DNA of 64,000 bases from the NCBI GenBank assembly GCA_030765525.1, contig JAVCCK010000016.1, forward strand, positions 26,823 to 90,822, in the 5' to 3' direction. Source of the stretch: Candidatus Lernaella stagnicola (GTDB taxonomy: Bacteria > Lernaellota > Lernaellaia > Lernaellales > Lernaellaceae). The position numbers were made by a program, and so were the translations under genes. Under the pieces are notes generated by a model. The model was not told where the DNA came from. It saw nothing but the letters and a program-made list of their open reading frames with translations, and made no database searches. Below, piece by piece: positions 36,821-47,120 of this stretch (positions are counted from its first letter, which is position 1; the number at the start of each line of letters is the position of its first letter).

Positions 36821-37168
36821 TCAGCAATATTCCTCGCAACGCCAAACCCCACCTCGGGCGTGAGACAACGTGCAGTCGTCGCGGTTGGCGCACGTGGCGC
36901 ACAACCCCTGAAACTGCGTATCACGCCCAGTTGGGGGGTTCAATTTCGTAACGTTTTGCGGTACGGCTTCGGTGGCCGCCGTTTCGAATTCTTCACAGGT
37001 CCAAATCGGATTCCGGTGGTCTTTGCGGTACATGCAGCCATCCAGATGCATGCAGGTCGCGCAAATGCCGAGTTCGCAGTTTTTCTCGGGCGGTTCGGGA
37101 ACCACTTTCACGGCGGCTTTCCGTTTCGAACGGCCTGCCGTCGGGGACTCGGTTGTCGAAAATGCCAT
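36821..37168 (-). CDS. Small protein with duplicated four-cysteine motif
   Basis: 115 residues, ATG at 37168 after AAAGGAGCG. The N-terminus is basic and low complexity (TAGRSKRKAAVKVV). Two homologous modules follow: CELGICATCMHLDGCMYRK ending WTCEEFE, and GLCATCANRDDC ending WRCEEYC. Each has a C-x2-C-x5-C and a later Cys-Glu-Glu, as in small metal- or cluster-binding proteins of anaerobes. No function known. It sits 121 bases upstream of gdhA on the same strand. Confidence 0.7.
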   Translation of the reverse strand: MAFSTTESPTAGRSKRKAAVKVVPEPPEKNCELGICATCMHLDGCMYRKDHRNPIWTCEEFETAATEAVPQNVTKLNPPTGRDTQFQGLCATCANRDDCTLSHARGGVWRCEEYC

Positions 37169-37400
37169 GGCACGCTCCTTTTGTTTCCGTGGGACTGTGT
37201 ATTCCGGTGCGGGGTAGAGCAAAAGCGATGCCGGATTCGAAAGGGGGCGTTTTCAGCTTCGTATCGTTATGAATTAATAGGAGAAAATTCTTTTTTCACG
37301 GATTTCGCACGAGGGCGTCGCGGCTGCATAAGCGGGGAGAAACACCCCGGCGGGGAGTAACGCCCCACCTAAAGATGGAGACCGTGAGAGGCGTGGCGAC

Positions 37401-38747
37401 TCAGCTATCGAGGCCGAAGCGTTTGATTTTTTCGCGCAGGGTTTTGCGGTCGATCCCCAATACTTCGGCGGCGTGGGTCTTGTTGCCCTCCAGGTGTTGC
37501 AGAACGCGGCGGATGTGATCGGCTTCGACTTCGGCCAGCGTGCGACTAAGTCCGGATTCGCGGGCCGCGGAATGCCGCATCTCAACCGGCAGATCCGGCG
37601 CGTCGATCTCCGGCCCGCTCATCACCACCACGCGTTGGACGGCGTTTTCCAGCTCGCGGACATTACCCGGCCAATAGTACTGACTCAGTGCGCCAATGGC
37701 GCGCTTGGTGAAGCGGGGTTTCGGGCAACCCATTTCCTTGGCGTATTTCGCGGCGAAATAGTCGAGCAGCAAAAGCAGATCCTTGTCCCGCTCCCGCAGC
37801 GGCGGCACGGCGATGGTGATCACGTTGAGGCGAAAATACAGGTCTTCACGAAACACGCCCTTGGCCACCAGCGCCGGGAGGTCCTTGTTGGTCGCGGCGA
37901 GAATACGCACGTCGATCTGCCGTTCCTTGGTGTCGCCGACCAGCACGACCTTTTTATCTTGCAGCACCCGCAGCAGCTTGATCTGGATCACCGGGGTCAA
38001 ATCGCCGATTTCGTCCAGGAAAAGCGTGCCTCCGTCGGCCACCTGAAAAAATCCGGCGCGGCTTTGCAGCGCTCCGGTGAACGCGCCGCGCACGTGGCCG
38101 AACAGTTCGCTCTCCAAAAGGTTTTCCGGTATGCCGGCGCAGTTGATCGGCACGAAGGCTCCGGTCGAGCGTTGGCTGTTGTAGTGAATCGCCCGGGCCA
38201 CCAGTTCCTTGCCCGTGCCGCTTTCGCCGGAGATGAGCACTGTGGCGTTGGCCCGGGCGCTTTTGGCGATGGTGGCGAAAACCCGCTGCATGGCCGGCGA
38301 CTGTCCGATCAAGCCGCCGGTGTCGATTGGCGGCGGGGCAGCTTCTTGTTCGCGACGTTTTTCGAGTTTGGCCAACGAGTCGCAAACGGCGGCGATAAGT
38401 TCGTCGTCGGTAAAGGGTTTGGGCAGGTAGTTTTCCGCGCCCTCCTTGACGGCCTCGACCGCGCCGGAAATCGACGGATAGCCGGTGATGATCATGACTT
38501 CCGTGTTCCCGTGGTTTTCGCGGACATGGCGAACTAGGTCCATGCCGCTTTGCCCCGGCATTTTCAAATCCGTGATGACCAGATCCACGTCCGAGTCACG
38601 TAGGATCTCCAGCGCGCCGGGCACCCCATCGGCGGTCAGAACGCGGCAGCCGACGGCCGTGAGATTGCGCTGCAAAACTTCGAGCGTTGCGGGAGAGTCG
38701 TCCACGACAAGCACGAGGGGTTTGGGGATCGGCAATTTACTGATCAC
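37401..38747 (-). CDS. NtrC-family sigma-54 response regulator
   Basis: 448 residues, GTG start overlapping the kinase stop by 11 bases. Receiver domain with phospho-acceptor Asp60 and Lys110, AAA+ domain with Walker A GESGTGK (174-180), the sigma-54 contact loop GAFTGA (221-226) and a Fis-type HTH ([20 protein letters not shown]). It activates sigma-54 promoters when phosphorylated by the adjacent kinase. No target promoter of the GG-N10-GC type was identified next to it. Confidence 0.95.
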   Translation of the reverse strand: MISKLPIPKPLVLVVDDSPATLEVLQRNLTAVGCRVLTADGVPGALEILRDSDVDLVITDLKMPGQSGMDLVRHVRENHGNTEVMIITGYPSISGAVEAVKEGAENYLPKPFTDDELIAAVCDSLAKLEKRREQEAAPPPIDTGGLIGQSPAMQRVFATIAKSARANATVLISGESGTGKELVARAIHYNSQRSTGAFVPINCAGIPENLLESELFGHVRGAFTGALQSRAGFFQVADGGTLFLDEIGDLTPVIQIKLLRVLQDKKVVLVGDTKERQIDVRILAATNKDLPALVAKGVFREDLYFRLNVITIAVPPLRERDKDLLLLLDYFAAKYAKEMGCPKPRFTKRAIGALSQYYWPGNVRELENAVQRVVVMSGPEIDAPDLPVEMRHSAARESGLSRTLAEVEADHIRRVLQHLEGNKTHAAEVLGIDRKTLREKIKRFGLDS

Positions 38748-40377
38748 GTTCTTCTCCCGGTTGGTCGTAGCCGTTGATTAGCGGCAGCATCATGACAAAA
38801 CGGGTGCCCTGCCCGGGCCGACTTTCCACGTCGATGGTTCCGCCATGAGCTTGGATGATGCCGTGTACCACCGCGAGGCCCAGGCCGGTGCCTTGGTCGA
38901 TGTTCTTGGTGGTGAAAAAGGGCAGGAACGCTTGGGATCGCACGGCTTCGTCCATCCCCAAGCCGTTGTCGGCGACGGTGAGGCAAAGGTGGTCGCCTTT
39001 TGGCTCGAGGCCGAGGCGCACGGTGCCGCCCTCGGGCATCGCCTGCAGGGCGTTGACCAGTAGGTTCATCATCACCTGGGTTAACTGACCGGGGTCGGCG
39101 ACCAGTTCCGGCACGTCGGGGTCGAAGTTTTGTTGCACGACAACGCCGGCCTTTTCGAAGCGGTGCTGCAGAATTCCCAGGACGTCGGCGACGATGTGCG
39201 GGATATCCACGGCGGTTTTCTGCGGCGGCAGTTGTCGCCCGAAAAACAACAGCTTCTTGACCACTTCCCGCGAGTGCAAAGCGGCGTCGCGAATGCGCGC
39301 CACATCGCGGCGTGTTTGGTCGCCGAGCGCTTCGTCTTTCAGCGCCAGTTGGGCGAAGCCCAAGATGCTCGCCAGCGGCTCGTTGATCTCGTGCGCCATA
39401 CCCGCGGCCAGTTGGCCGATCGTGGCCAAGCGGTCGGCCCGATGCAATTGCGCTTCCATGTCGGCGCGTTCTTGCTCGCGTTCCTTGTTTTTCAAGATCA
39501 CCGCGATTTGACCGACGATCGCGCCGATCAAATGGCGTTCCTCGCTTAGGAAGGGGCCTTCGTCGCGCTGGGGCCGCGCTTCGGAATACATCACTTCGAG
39601 ACTGCCGCGCGCGCGGTTGTTCAAGATGATCGGCTCCCGCATCACGTACGCGGGTTCGGCGAAGGAAGAGGAGCGGTATTCCACGTCGTCGACCACCAGG
39701 CGGCACGAGGCGATTTCCGGATACCGCCACGCCGCGGCCACGTGGTCGGGAATTTGTTTCAGCGCGTCGGCAAGGGAGGTGCCGGTTTTGTTCACGACAT
39801 TCATGATCTCATAGAGGCCGGTCAATTCCTTCACGCGCTCGCGCAGGGCGGCAACGGTTCGCTGGTGGGCCAAAGCGCTGGCGAGCACTTGGGCCAAGGC
39901 GGTGAATTCCACGGCGTCGACCGAGGTGAAGAAATCCGGTTGCTTGTCGGCCAGGCACAGCAGGCCGAGGGAACGATCACCGGCGCGCAACGGCAGCACC
40001 AAGCGTGTGCCGGGCGGCTTGTCCGGCAGGTTCATAATGCCGCCCGCCCGCTTGCCGGAAAAGATTTCGGCCAGGGTGGTTTCCAGCGTGCTGTCATCGG
40101 CCAGGGCGGGCAGCGGGTGTCCGTTCGGGCCGGTGGCGCACGGGGCGACCGCGGCATGGAAGTGGGGGGTTGCGTTGGCTTCGGTCACGGTTTGCAGGAA
40201 CTTGTTTTGCTCCAACACCCGCAATTCGACGACGTCGCATGAAAGGGTGTCCACCAGGACTTTGGAAACGCGTTCCATGAAATCCACGCGCGAGGCGCTC
40301 TGGTTGATTAAGGCCAGCAGGGGGCCGAGTAAGTCGAGGAATTCCTGAACGCGCTTGGGAATCGACGGGACAGTCAT
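38737..40377 (-). CDS. GAF-domain sensor histidine kinase
   Basis: 546 residues from the ATG at 40377, which has GAAGGA eight bases upstream. No membrane helix, so cytosolic. Two GAF-like domains (about residues 15-165 and 185-300) sense an unknown ligand. HisKA box has His329 in [12 protein letters not shown], and the ATPase domain has an N-box ([16 protein letters not shown]), G1 ([10 protein letters not shown]) and G2 ([12 protein letters not shown]). It is the partner of the overlapping NtrC-type regulator. Confidence 0.95.
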   Translation of the reverse strand: MTVPSIPKRVQEFLDLLGPLLALINQSASRVDFMERVSKVLVDTLSCDVVELRVLEQNKFLQTVTEANATPHFHAAVAPCATGPNGHPLPALADDSTLETTLAEIFSGKRAGGIMNLPDKPPGTRLVLPLRAGDRSLGLLCLADKQPDFFTSVDAVEFTALAQVLASALAHQRTVAALRERVKELTGLYEIMNVVNKTGTSLADALKQIPDHVAAAWRYPEIASCRLVVDDVEYRSSSFAEPAYVMREPIILNNRARGSLEVMYSEARPQRDEGPFLSEERHLIGAIVGQIAVILKNKEREQERADMEAQLHRADRLATIGQLAAGMAHEINEPLASILGFAQLALKDEALGDQTRRDVARIRDAALHSREVVKKLLFFGRQLPPQKTAVDIPHIVADVLGILQHRFEKAGVVVQQNFDPDVPELVADPGQLTQVMMNLLVNALQAMPEGGTVRLGLEPKGDHLCLTVADNGLGMDEAVRSQAFLPFFTTKNIDQGTGLGLAVVHGIIQAHGGTIDVESRPGQGTRFVMMLPLINGYDQPGEERDQ

Positions 40378-40497
40378 GAGCAAGTCCTTCATCGTGAATC
40401 ATACCGGCCGACTTTCGCGCTTCTGCCCGCCGGGAGCAAGCCGGGAGGGTTTGACGGACGGTGCCGCCGTGCGCACAGTAGCAAGCGGAGGTACGCG

Positions 40498-40836
40498 ATG
40501 CCGATCTACGAGTATCGTTGCGAAGACTGCGGGCAGGTCAGCAGTTTCATGGAAAAGATGTTCGAGCGCCCGCGCCTGTTTCGCCGCCGCAAGCGCTGCA
40601 AGCATTGCCGGAGCAAGCGTCTGGTGAAAATCCCGAGCGGTTTCGGCGTGAGCGTCGAGCGCACGCAGACCGAGATGCTCAACGAACTCAAGTCGATGGG
40701 TAACGTGCAATTCGTGCCGCAGCAGGCGAGTCCGACACCCCAAGGGCCGCCGGACGGCAAGTGTCCGTATTGCGATGCGGACCAGAGCCAGGAAGAAAAG
40801 AAGCCGCCGGAACCCGAGAAGATCGAGGTGATCTGA
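40498..40836 (+). CDS. FmdB-family zinc-ribbon protein
   Basis: 112 residues with a GGAGGT site. The opening MPIYEYRCEDCG is the FmdB zinc ribbon, with a second CKHC pair at about residues 36-39. A second short CPYC knuckle lies near the C-terminus and the tail is acidic. FmdB-type ribbons are common and were named from formamidase regulation, but most have no proven role. Stop abuts the convergent panE stop. Confidence 0.85.
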   Translation: MPIYEYRCEDCGQVSSFMEKMFERPRLFRRRKRCKHCRSKRLVKIPSGFGVSVERTQTEMLNELKSMGNVQFVPQQASPTPQGPPDGKCPYCDADQSQEEKKPPEPEKIEVI

Positions 40837-41751
40837 CTACTTGGCGGCCTCCAAGGTTTCCACCAAGCGCAACAACGCCAGGTTAACCGGCGCCTGCATG
40901 CCCAGGGTTTCGGCCAACCGCACAACGGCGCCGTTGATCGCCTCGACCTCCGAACGCCGCCCCTTGTAGATGTCCTGCTGCATCGAGGATAAGTTGTCGG
41001 CCGTGCGCGAAAGAAGCTTTTCAACCTGGCTCACCGGGTTGTAGTAGGGCAGATCGATGCCCGCCTGCCGGACAATCGCCTCGGCCTCGCGGACCGCCGA
41101 TTTGGACAACTCCCACGCGGACTCGATTTCCAGCACCTTGCCGTTCCGGATGCGGGTGAGCGCGGTGATAGCGCCGACGCCGATCTTGATCAGCACCCGG
41201 CCCCACAGCAGAGAATCCAGATTGTCGGCCACCGAGGTCTTGATGCCGTGGCGGCTGAAGAACGACGCGACCATTTCGGCGCGATCGCGGCGGTTAGGGT
41301 CTTTGGCGGCAAGCGTAGTGTCGCCCCAACTGGTGTGCAGCACATGACCGGGGGCCAGCAACGCGGCGCCGATACTCGTCGTACCGGCCACGATACGCTC
41401 GCAACCCAAGGCGTCGGCCAGCGTGGTTTCGTTGCCGATGCCGTTTTGCAGCGAGACGACGACGGTGCGCGGTCCGAGAATCGGGCGGATGGCTTCGGCT
41501 GCGGCGGGGGCGTCGTGGCTTTTGACCAACGAGAGGACCAGTTCCGGGTGTGATTTGCCGTTGGATACGGCGGCGATGGGTACCGGGACGATCTCCACCC
41601 CGCTGATGCCTTCTACATGCAGACCCGCCGATTGCACCGCTTTGACGATGGCCGAATTTTTCTCGACAAGCGACACCTCGGCGCCGGCGCGATGCAGTAA
41701 GTAGGCGAACAGGCTACCCAAGGCGCCCGCCCCAACGATGACCGTTTTCAT
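40837..41751 (-). CDS. panE: 2-dehydropantoate 2-reductase (ketopantoate reductase)
   Basis: 304 residues. N-terminal Rossmann NADP site VGAGALGSLFA, the LSLVKSHD strand-loop, NGIGNET segment, and the C-terminal helical domain with the catalytic lysine region LLWGRVLIKIGVG and DIYKGRRSEVEAINGAVV, all typical of the ApbA/PanE family. It reduces ketopantoate to pantoate for coenzyme A synthesis. No other pan genes are near, so a related 2-oxoacid reductase activity is possible. Confidence 0.85.
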   Translation of the reverse strand: MKTVIVGAGALGSLFAYLLHRAGAEVSLVEKNSAIVKAVQSAGLHVEGISGVEIVPVPIAAVSNGKSHPELVLSLVKSHDAPAAAEAIRPILGPRTVVVSLQNGIGNETTLADALGCERIVAGTTSIGAALLAPGHVLHTSWGDTTLAAKDPNRRDRAEMVASFFSRHGIKTSVADNLDSLLWGRVLIKIGVGAITALTRIRNGKVLEIESAWELSKSAVREAEAIVRQAGIDLPYYNPVSQVEKLLSRTADNLSSMQQDIYKGRRSEVEAINGAVVRLAETLGMQAPVNLALLRLVETLEAAK

Positions 41752-41852
41752 TTATCCCCCTGTAGGCTTTTTCGTTTTAGGCGGGGGCGGGCGGCGCGTC
41801 AAGTTGCGGGCGGCGTTTTTGGGGCGCGGTGCCGGTGGGCGTCGGGGCCCGG

Positions 41853-43337
41853 TCAGACGTGCTCGCCGAAGAAAAAGCGCAGCAAACGACGCTCCCACGG
41901 TCGCCCGAAGCGTCGCCGCCGCAGTCTCCGGCGCGAAAGCGGTCGCAACACTTTGAGCAGCAAGGACGCCAGCGGGCCGGGGCGGTAGGTCGTGAGTTTG
42001 TCGTCGATAAACAGGCTCGCGGTGTAGATCACGCCCAGTTGCGCGGCGAGTTCCGGGCTCACCCAGGGGGCGCGGCTGTAGTTCCAGGAGGCGTCGGCGA
42101 GGTCGGCCGCCGTGGGGATCGCATATCCGCGCGCCGCCAAATCTTGCGCCAACGTGGTGCCCGGGTAGGGCGTGTAGGCGTAGATCGGCGAGACCAGCGC
42201 CCCGGCTTTGGTCAGGTCGAGGGCCAGGTCCAAGGTTTGCCCGCGATCGGCTTCGTCTTCGTCCGGAAAGCCGATCATCAAATTGATCCACGGGCGTATA
42301 CCGGCGGCCAGCAGGCGTTTGACCTGCGCGTGCACGAGCCCCGGCTCTTCGCTTTTGTGGAGCATTTCGGCGATGCGCGGCGAACCCGTTTCGACGCCGA
42401 TGTCCACGCGGTCCAGTCCGCCGGCCGCCAACTGGGCCAGTTCGCTGTTTTCCATCGCCGCCAGATCGCGCAGCCGGCCGCCGTTGCTGGTCCACGTCAA
42501 TCCGGGATGACGGCGCGGCATCAGGCGGGCGATTTGCAGGGCGCGTTCGCGGTCGGCGAAAAAGTTGTCGTCCACGAAATCGATGTGCCCGGCCCGCGGG
42601 AAGGTGCGGGTGAGATCGTCGATGGCCCGCATAACCCAGTCGGCGGGGGCGCCGCGCCAGAAGGGTTTCGTTCGCGTGGAGAGGTAGCAGTAGGTGCATC
42701 GGCCGGGGCAGCCGCGGCTGGTTTCGAGCACGCCGACCCACTTGTTTTGTTTGCGATAGAGGTAGTCGTGTCTCAGCAGCGTGAAGGGCAGCCGCTCGAT
42801 GCGTTCGAGTTCGAAGGGCGCGGGTTCGCCGGTGCGGCTTACGCCACTTGCGTCGCGATGCCACACGCCGGGCACGTTTTGGACGGAATCAGCGTCGCGT
42901 AATGCGGCGGCCAGTTGCGCGAAAGCGTCTTCGCCGTCACCGATAATGGCGTAATCGGCCAGGCCGTCGCGGACGAGGGTTTCGCCGAAGAGGGTGGCGT
43001 GTTTGCCGCCCCACACGATCGGTCCGATTTCCGCCTTACGCAGGACGGCAGCGGTTTCGGAGGCGGTTTTAGCCTGGAGGCCGGTGATGGCGGTCAAACC
43101 GACGGCCAGGATTTCGGGATCGCGCCAGCGTTGCAGCAGGTCGCCGGTGAGGCGGGTCAGGCGCAGGTCGACGATTTCCACCTTGATGTCGTCGGGTACG
43201 AGCGCCGCGACGTACACCAGGGCCAAGGGCAACGAAGGTTTGCCTTTGCCTTTTTCCAGCCCGAAACCGGGGGGCTGCAACAGTAGGATCTTTCGATTCA
43301 CGACTTTCACGCGCGTAGAAATTAAACGGGCCGACAC
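41853..43337 (-). CDS. B12-binding radical SAM protein
   Basis: 494 residues from the GTG at 43337; GTGs at 43310 and 43301 are alternatives and no ribosome site decides. N-terminal cobalamin-binding type domain (KILLLQPPGFGLEKGKGKP, DPEILAVGLTAITG, IIGDGEDAF), then a radical SAM core with the CxxxCxxC cluster Cys210, Cys214, Cys217 in SRGCPGRCTYC. Such enzymes often methylate or rearrange lipids, cofactors or natural products. The basic C-terminal tail (RRRLRRRRFGR) is unusual and may contact membrane. Substrate unknown. Confidence 0.85.
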   Translation of the reverse strand: MSARLISTRVKVVNRKILLLQPPGFGLEKGKGKPSLPLALVYVAALVPDDIKVEIVDLRLTRLTGDLLQRWRDPEILAVGLTAITGLQAKTASETAAVLRKAEIGPIVWGGKHATLFGETLVRDGLADYAIIGDGEDAFAQLAAALRDADSVQNVPGVWHRDASGVSRTGEPAPFELERIERLPFTLLRHDYLYRKQNKWVGVLETSRGCPGRCTYCYLSTRTKPFWRGAPADWVMRAIDDLTRTFPRAGHIDFVDDNFFADRERALQIARLMPRRHPGLTWTSNGGRLRDLAAMENSELAQLAAGGLDRVDIGVETGSPRIAEMLHKSEEPGLVHAQVKRLLAAGIRPWINLMIGFPDEDEADRGQTLDLALDLTKAGALVSPIYAYTPYPGTTLAQDLAARGYAIPTAADLADASWNYSRAPWVSPELAAQLGVIYTASLFIDDKLTTYRPGPLASLLLKVLRPLSRRRLRRRRFGRPWERRLLRFFFGEHV

Positions 43338-43375
43338 TTAACATGTCGACCCGTCAAAATGTCTTGAACGATACG

Positions 43376-44038
43376 CTACAGGGGTTGAACGTCCTTCGGT
43401 TTTTCCTCTTTCTTAGCCGGGGCCGGCTTGTCGCCGTTTTTCGATCCGACTTTGTCTTTCAAGGCATTGAGCGACGCGGCAACCGCTTCGAGTTCGGCCG
43501 CGAAAGTCGGGTCGGCGGTTGCTTTGAGATCGTTCAGCGTTTCCCGCAGCGAGTCCAAGTCGCGCAAGAAAAGCGCCTCGTTGACTTTGCGGTTGACGAC
43601 ATCGCTGCTTTTCACGATTTGCAGCAATGAATCATTGACGGCCGCAAAGCGCGTGTCGATCGATTTTTCGAGTTCTTCGACCGTCGGCGTCGGTTTGACC
43701 GCGTTGATACTAATCAGCACGAGCGCGAGAGCCGCAAGGATCAAGGCGAGCCCTGGAATAAAGCCTACGTTTTTCTTTTCATCCACTGCCGTTCCCTCCT
43801 TAACTCTGGGTTGACTGTCTTTTTGAGCTTGGCTTTGAACGTAATCAGGTTCTTTGGATTTCGGTGTTTCCGGCGGATTTGCGGCGACCGGCGGATCAGG
43901 CTGCGGCGCATCAGCCTTCGGGTTCGCCGAGGCTTCGGCAGCCTCGAACAGGCGCTTATGACTGATGCAATAATCGCTTCCGGCCACGGCATTCGCCTGG
44001 CACGGGTTCCCCGCCTTGGTGGTCGCTTTACATTTCAC
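43376..44038 (-). CDS. Membrane protein with N-terminal Cys/His motif and coiled coil
   Basis: 220 residues, GTG start with no clear ribosome site. A small metal-binding motif (Cys3, Cys13, Cys24, His27 in the pattern CKATTKAGNPC and YCISH) resembles DUF5763-type knuckles. A Pro/Ala-rich linker, one membrane helix (about residues 93-112), and a helical domain (about 115-195) follow, ending in a Lys-rich tail. No function known. Confidence 0.65.
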   Translation of the reverse strand: MKCKATTKAGNPCQANAVAGSDYCISHKRLFEAAEASANPKADAPQPDPPVAANPPETPKSKEPDYVQSQAQKDSQPRVKEGTAVDEKKNVGFIPGLALILAALALVLISINAVKPTPTVEELEKSIDTRFAAVNDSLLQIVKSSDVVNRKVNEALFLRDLDSLRETLNDLKATADPTFAAELEAVAASLNALKDKVGSKNGDKPAPAKKEEKPKDVQPL

Positions 44039-44142
44039 GAATTGAAAACCCCGAACAATCTATCCCACATATAACTGGTGACAAAAGGAAGATAACAACC
44101 TCCCGACCACCATGTCAAGCAAGCGGCCGCGGACCGCAGCGA

Positions 44143-44994
44143 TCAGGACGGCCGTTTCAAGTCGTTTAGGCTGAACATCTTCGCCAGCACTTTGTCGAGC
44201 ACCGAGGTGGGCAGCCATTTCTGCATCGCGACGAATTTCGCCGCCCCGCTGCCCAACCGGAGCACCGGCGGCGCTTTTTCCGCCGTGACCGCCGCCACGA
44301 CTTCCCGCGCGAATTCGCCGGTATCCATGGCGTCCTTTTGCGACGATTGCGCGCGCTTGATCAACCCGTCCTTGATCGGTGCGTACCAAGAGCCTTCGCC
44401 CCCGTAACGCTTGGCGAAGCCTTCAGCGGCGCTGCCGAATCCGGAACGAATCGCGCCCGGCTGAACGAGGATCACGTCGATCCCAAAAGGTGCCAACTCC
44501 ATGCGCAAGGCGTCGGAAAACACATGCAGCGCCGCTTTCGAGGCACAGTACGCCCCGGCGAAGGGCGAAACGAGAATGCCCGAAACGCTGCCCATGTTGA
44601 CGATCCGCCCGCTGCCTCGTTCGACCATCTGCGGCGCGACCGCGCGGGCCAACGCCAGCGGCCCGACGACGTTGGTTTCCAACTGGTGACGCACGTCTTC
44701 GGAGGAGATTTCAATCGTCGGCGCAATCAGGCCGTAACCGGCGTTATTGACAACGATGTCCACCCGCCCCGCCGTTTCCACCGCGAAGTCCACCGCGGCG
44801 CGGATCGACGTTTCGTCGGTTACGTCCACGCGCGTGGTTTCGAAACCGGCTTCGCGCAATTCGTCGATCGACTCGGGCCGTCGCGCGGTGGCGATCACCC
44901 GGTGGCCTTGACGGCGAAACTCCTCGGCCAAGGCGCGCCCGATGCCCGAGGAGCAACCGGTGATTAAAACGACTTGGTTTTGCAGTGCGCTCAT
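44143..44994 (-). CDS. Short-chain dehydrogenase/reductase
   Basis: 283 residues from the ATG at 44994 (GGGAG upstream). Classical SDR: cofactor motif TGCSSGIG, NNAG, catalytic Ser in GSVSG and Tyr/Lys in YCASK. The long C-terminal part (GFAKRYGGEGSWYAPI) fits oxidoreductases acting on lipids or retinoids. It is the last gene of the five-gene acyl-CoA operon, 10 bases after the dehydrogenase gene. Confidence 0.85.
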   Translation of the reverse strand: MSALQNQVVLITGCSSGIGRALAEEFRRQGHRVIATARRPESIDELREAGFETTRVDVTDETSIRAAVDFAVETAGRVDIVVNNAGYGLIAPTIEISSEDVRHQLETNVVGPLALARAVAPQMVERGSGRIVNMGSVSGILVSPFAGAYCASKAALHVFSDALRMELAPFGIDVILVQPGAIRSGFGSAAEGFAKRYGGEGSWYAPIKDGLIKRAQSSQKDAMDTGEFAREVVAAVTAEKAPPVLRLGSGAAKFVAMQKWLPTSVLDKVLAKMFSLNDLKRPS

Positions 44995-45004
44995 CACGAA
45001 CTCC

Positions 45005-46627
45005 CTACCGATACCCGACAAACAGGTGCTCGGCCAATTGATCTTCCAGTTGGGCCGCGGCGGGAAAACGCGCCAACCAACTCCGCGTTTCTTCCGACCG
45101 CTTTGTCAGGCCCGCGTCATGCTCGGCGTCGGGCAATCCCGCGAGGGATTCGACCGCCATTTCGTGCAGCAACCACCAACCATGCCGCAGTTCGATCGCC
45201 GTTTCCAGGGCGAGGCGTTCGAGGTCGGTTTCCTCGTTGACCAACGCCGCTTCGATCATCAGGCAGACCGCGTCGAGCGACACGTAAGCTTCGGATAGTT
45301 GCTTGCCGAAAGGTGCGGTTTTGGCCAGCGGCCGCCCGCCGGCATCGATTTCATCGGCCGCAGCGAGCGTGTCGAGCAACCACGCCCGGCCTTTGTTCGC
45401 GCCTTCGAGGACCGTAGCCAGTAGCGCCGGCGCGGCGTCGGGAAGCACGATCTCCCGCGGTTTGAGCGCGCCGCGATCATCGCGCAAAAGCTTGCTCATG
45501 ATGAGGTGCTGCACTTCGGTGGTGCCGCCGCCGATCGACGCCAGTTTGGAATCACGGAAGGCGCGCTCGACTTTCACTTCGTCCATCAGCCCCGCGCCGC
45601 CGAAGGCCTGCACCGCCAGCGAGGCCATCGCCGTGGCGCGCCCGCCGCAGAAGCATTTCGCCGCGGCCGCCTCCAGGGCATGCATGCCGCCTTGCCCCTT
45701 GAGCGCTGCGATGCGCCGCACCATCCACCGCGAGCCGGTAATGTACGAGGACAGCCTGGCGACCATCGACTGTACGGCGTGGAATTCGGCGATTGGTCGC
45801 CCGAATTGTTCGCGTTGCAAGGCGTATTCAATGGCCTGATCGAGTGACCGTTCCATCAGTCCGACCAGCGGCGAAAGCAACTGGCTGCGGTCCCACTCCA
45901 AGGCCGTGAGGCCGACGAAGAAGCCCATGCCCTCGGCGCTGACCAAATTCTCGGCGGGCACGAAACAATCTTCGAGGAAGACTTCCGCTGTGCCCGACGC
46001 CCGCACGCAGAGCTTGTCCATCGGCGGTCCGATCGACAGCCCGTCGGTATCGCGTTCCACCAGGAAGGCGCTGATACCCATCTGCTTGAGGCTCGGGTCT
46101 TTGGTGGCGAAGATCAGGTAAAGACCGCCTTCGGGCGCGTTGGTGATATACGTTTTTTGTCCGTTGAGAACGTAGCCGCCCTCGACCGGACGGTAGGTCG
46201 CGCGCAATCCTCCGGCGTCGGATCCGGCACCGGGTTCGGTCAACGCGAAGGCGCCGATGATCTCGCCGGTGGCCAGCTTGGGCAGGTAGCGTTGCATTTG
46301 TTCCGGCGAACAAAACTCGGCCAGTGTCGCGCCGAACAAGAAGGAATGCGCGCCCCATGACAGCATCAGTCCGCCGTCGGCGCCGGCGCGGCCGAAGGAT
46401 TCGCCCACCAAGGTACAGCCCAGCGGGTCCACGCCCGAGCCGCCGTATTCGGTGGGGAAACTCAAGCCCAACGCGCCGAACTCGGCCAGCTTTTGCCATG
46501 CGTCGGGCTTGATGACCTTCTCCGCCTCGTGCTTGTCGGCTAAAGGTCCGAGGACCTCCTTGCCGAAGCGATACGCCTCCGCCGCCAACGCGCGGTGATC
46601 CTCGGTGATGCGCAGTATCTCGTCCAT
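45005..46627 (-). CDS. Acyl-CoA dehydrogenase with C-terminal extension
   Basis: 540 residues, about 160 longer than typical family members. The core (residues 1-380) has the standard motifs: GLSFPTEYGGSG, ALTEPGAGSDAGGL, LQREQFGRPIAEF, and IGGGTTEVQHLIM. The extension is helical, as in very-long-chain and some bacterial (FadE-like) dehydrogenases, where it forms a second helical domain. It begins the beta-oxidation step for an acyl-CoA in this operon. It follows the OB-fold gene by 13 bases. Confidence 0.9.
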   Translation of the reverse strand: MDEILRITEDHRALAAEAYRFGKEVLGPLADKHEAEKVIKPDAWQKLAEFGALGLSFPTEYGGSGVDPLGCTLVGESFGRAGADGGLMLSWGAHSFLFGATLAEFCSPEQMQRYLPKLATGEIIGAFALTEPGAGSDAGGLRATYRPVEGGYVLNGQKTYITNAPEGGLYLIFATKDPSLKQMGISAFLVERDTDGLSIGPPMDKLCVRASGTAEVFLEDCFVPAENLVSAEGMGFFVGLTALEWDRSQLLSPLVGLMERSLDQAIEYALQREQFGRPIAEFHAVQSMVARLSSYITGSRWMVRRIAALKGQGGMHALEAAAAKCFCGGRATAMASLAVQAFGGAGLMDEVKVERAFRDSKLASIGGGTTEVQHLIMSKLLRDDRGALKPREIVLPDAAPALLATVLEGANKGRAWLLDTLAAADEIDAGGRPLAKTAPFGKQLSEAYVSLDAVCLMIEAALVNEETDLERLALETAIELRHGWWLLHEMAVESLAGLPDAEHDAGLTKRSEETRSWLARFPAAAQLEDQLAEHLFVGYR

Positions 46628-46640
46628 GATCGCGTTCCTT

Positions 46641-47102
46641 TTAGACCGGTTCGAAGTGCGAAATGTCGAGAATTTCGCCGCGGCGGTCTTCCGGCGCTTT
46701 GAAAATGGCTTTCACGCGCATGCCGATCTGGAGGTCCTTGGCCGGATTGGCCACGCCCTGGATCGTGTGCATCATGCCGGTGTCGGCGCCGTCGAGCTTG
46801 ATGATCCCCACCGCCCACGGTTCGTCGCGCGGCGACGCGTCGGGGTTAAGGTAGGACACGCTGAAGGTGACAATCTCGCCCTCGGGTCCGACTTCCACCA
46901 GGCCCTCGGTGGGTTCGAAGCGGTCTTCGTCAAACGAGCGGGGCGGCACGAGTACGCGGCCCGATTTGGTTTTGGAGCCGAGGATTTTTCCTTCGTCGCG
47001 CAGGGCGATGAAAAATTTGCTGCCGACCTCGCCGGCGCTCCATTTGTATTCCTGGTCGAAGCGGCCGATACGGAAAATCAGTTCTTGCTTTTGTTCGGTC
47101 AT
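46641..47102 (-). CDS. DUF35-type OB-fold protein lacking zinc-ribbon cysteines
   Basis: 153 residues with the DUF35 layout: an N-terminal hook, a ribbon region and an OB-fold (VTFSVSYLNPDA, WAVGIIKLDGADTGMMH, MRVKAIFK). The ribbon position reads LGSKTKSGRVLVPPR, where relatives usually have two cysteine pairs. It therefore does not bind zinc there. DUF35 proteins bind thiolases, as in archaeal mevalonate complexes and bacterial aldolase or thiolase complexes. It lies directly after the thiolase-like gene. Confidence 0.8.
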   Translation of the reverse strand: MTEQKQELIFRIGRFDQEYKWSAGEVGSKFFIALRDEGKILGSKTKSGRVLVPPRSFDEDRFEPTEGLVEVGPEGEIVTFSVSYLNPDASPRDEPWAVGIIKLDGADTGMMHTIQGVANPAKDLQIGMRVKAIFKAPEDRRGEILDISHFEPV

Positions 47103-47120
47103 GGTATCCTCCCGTCGGCG

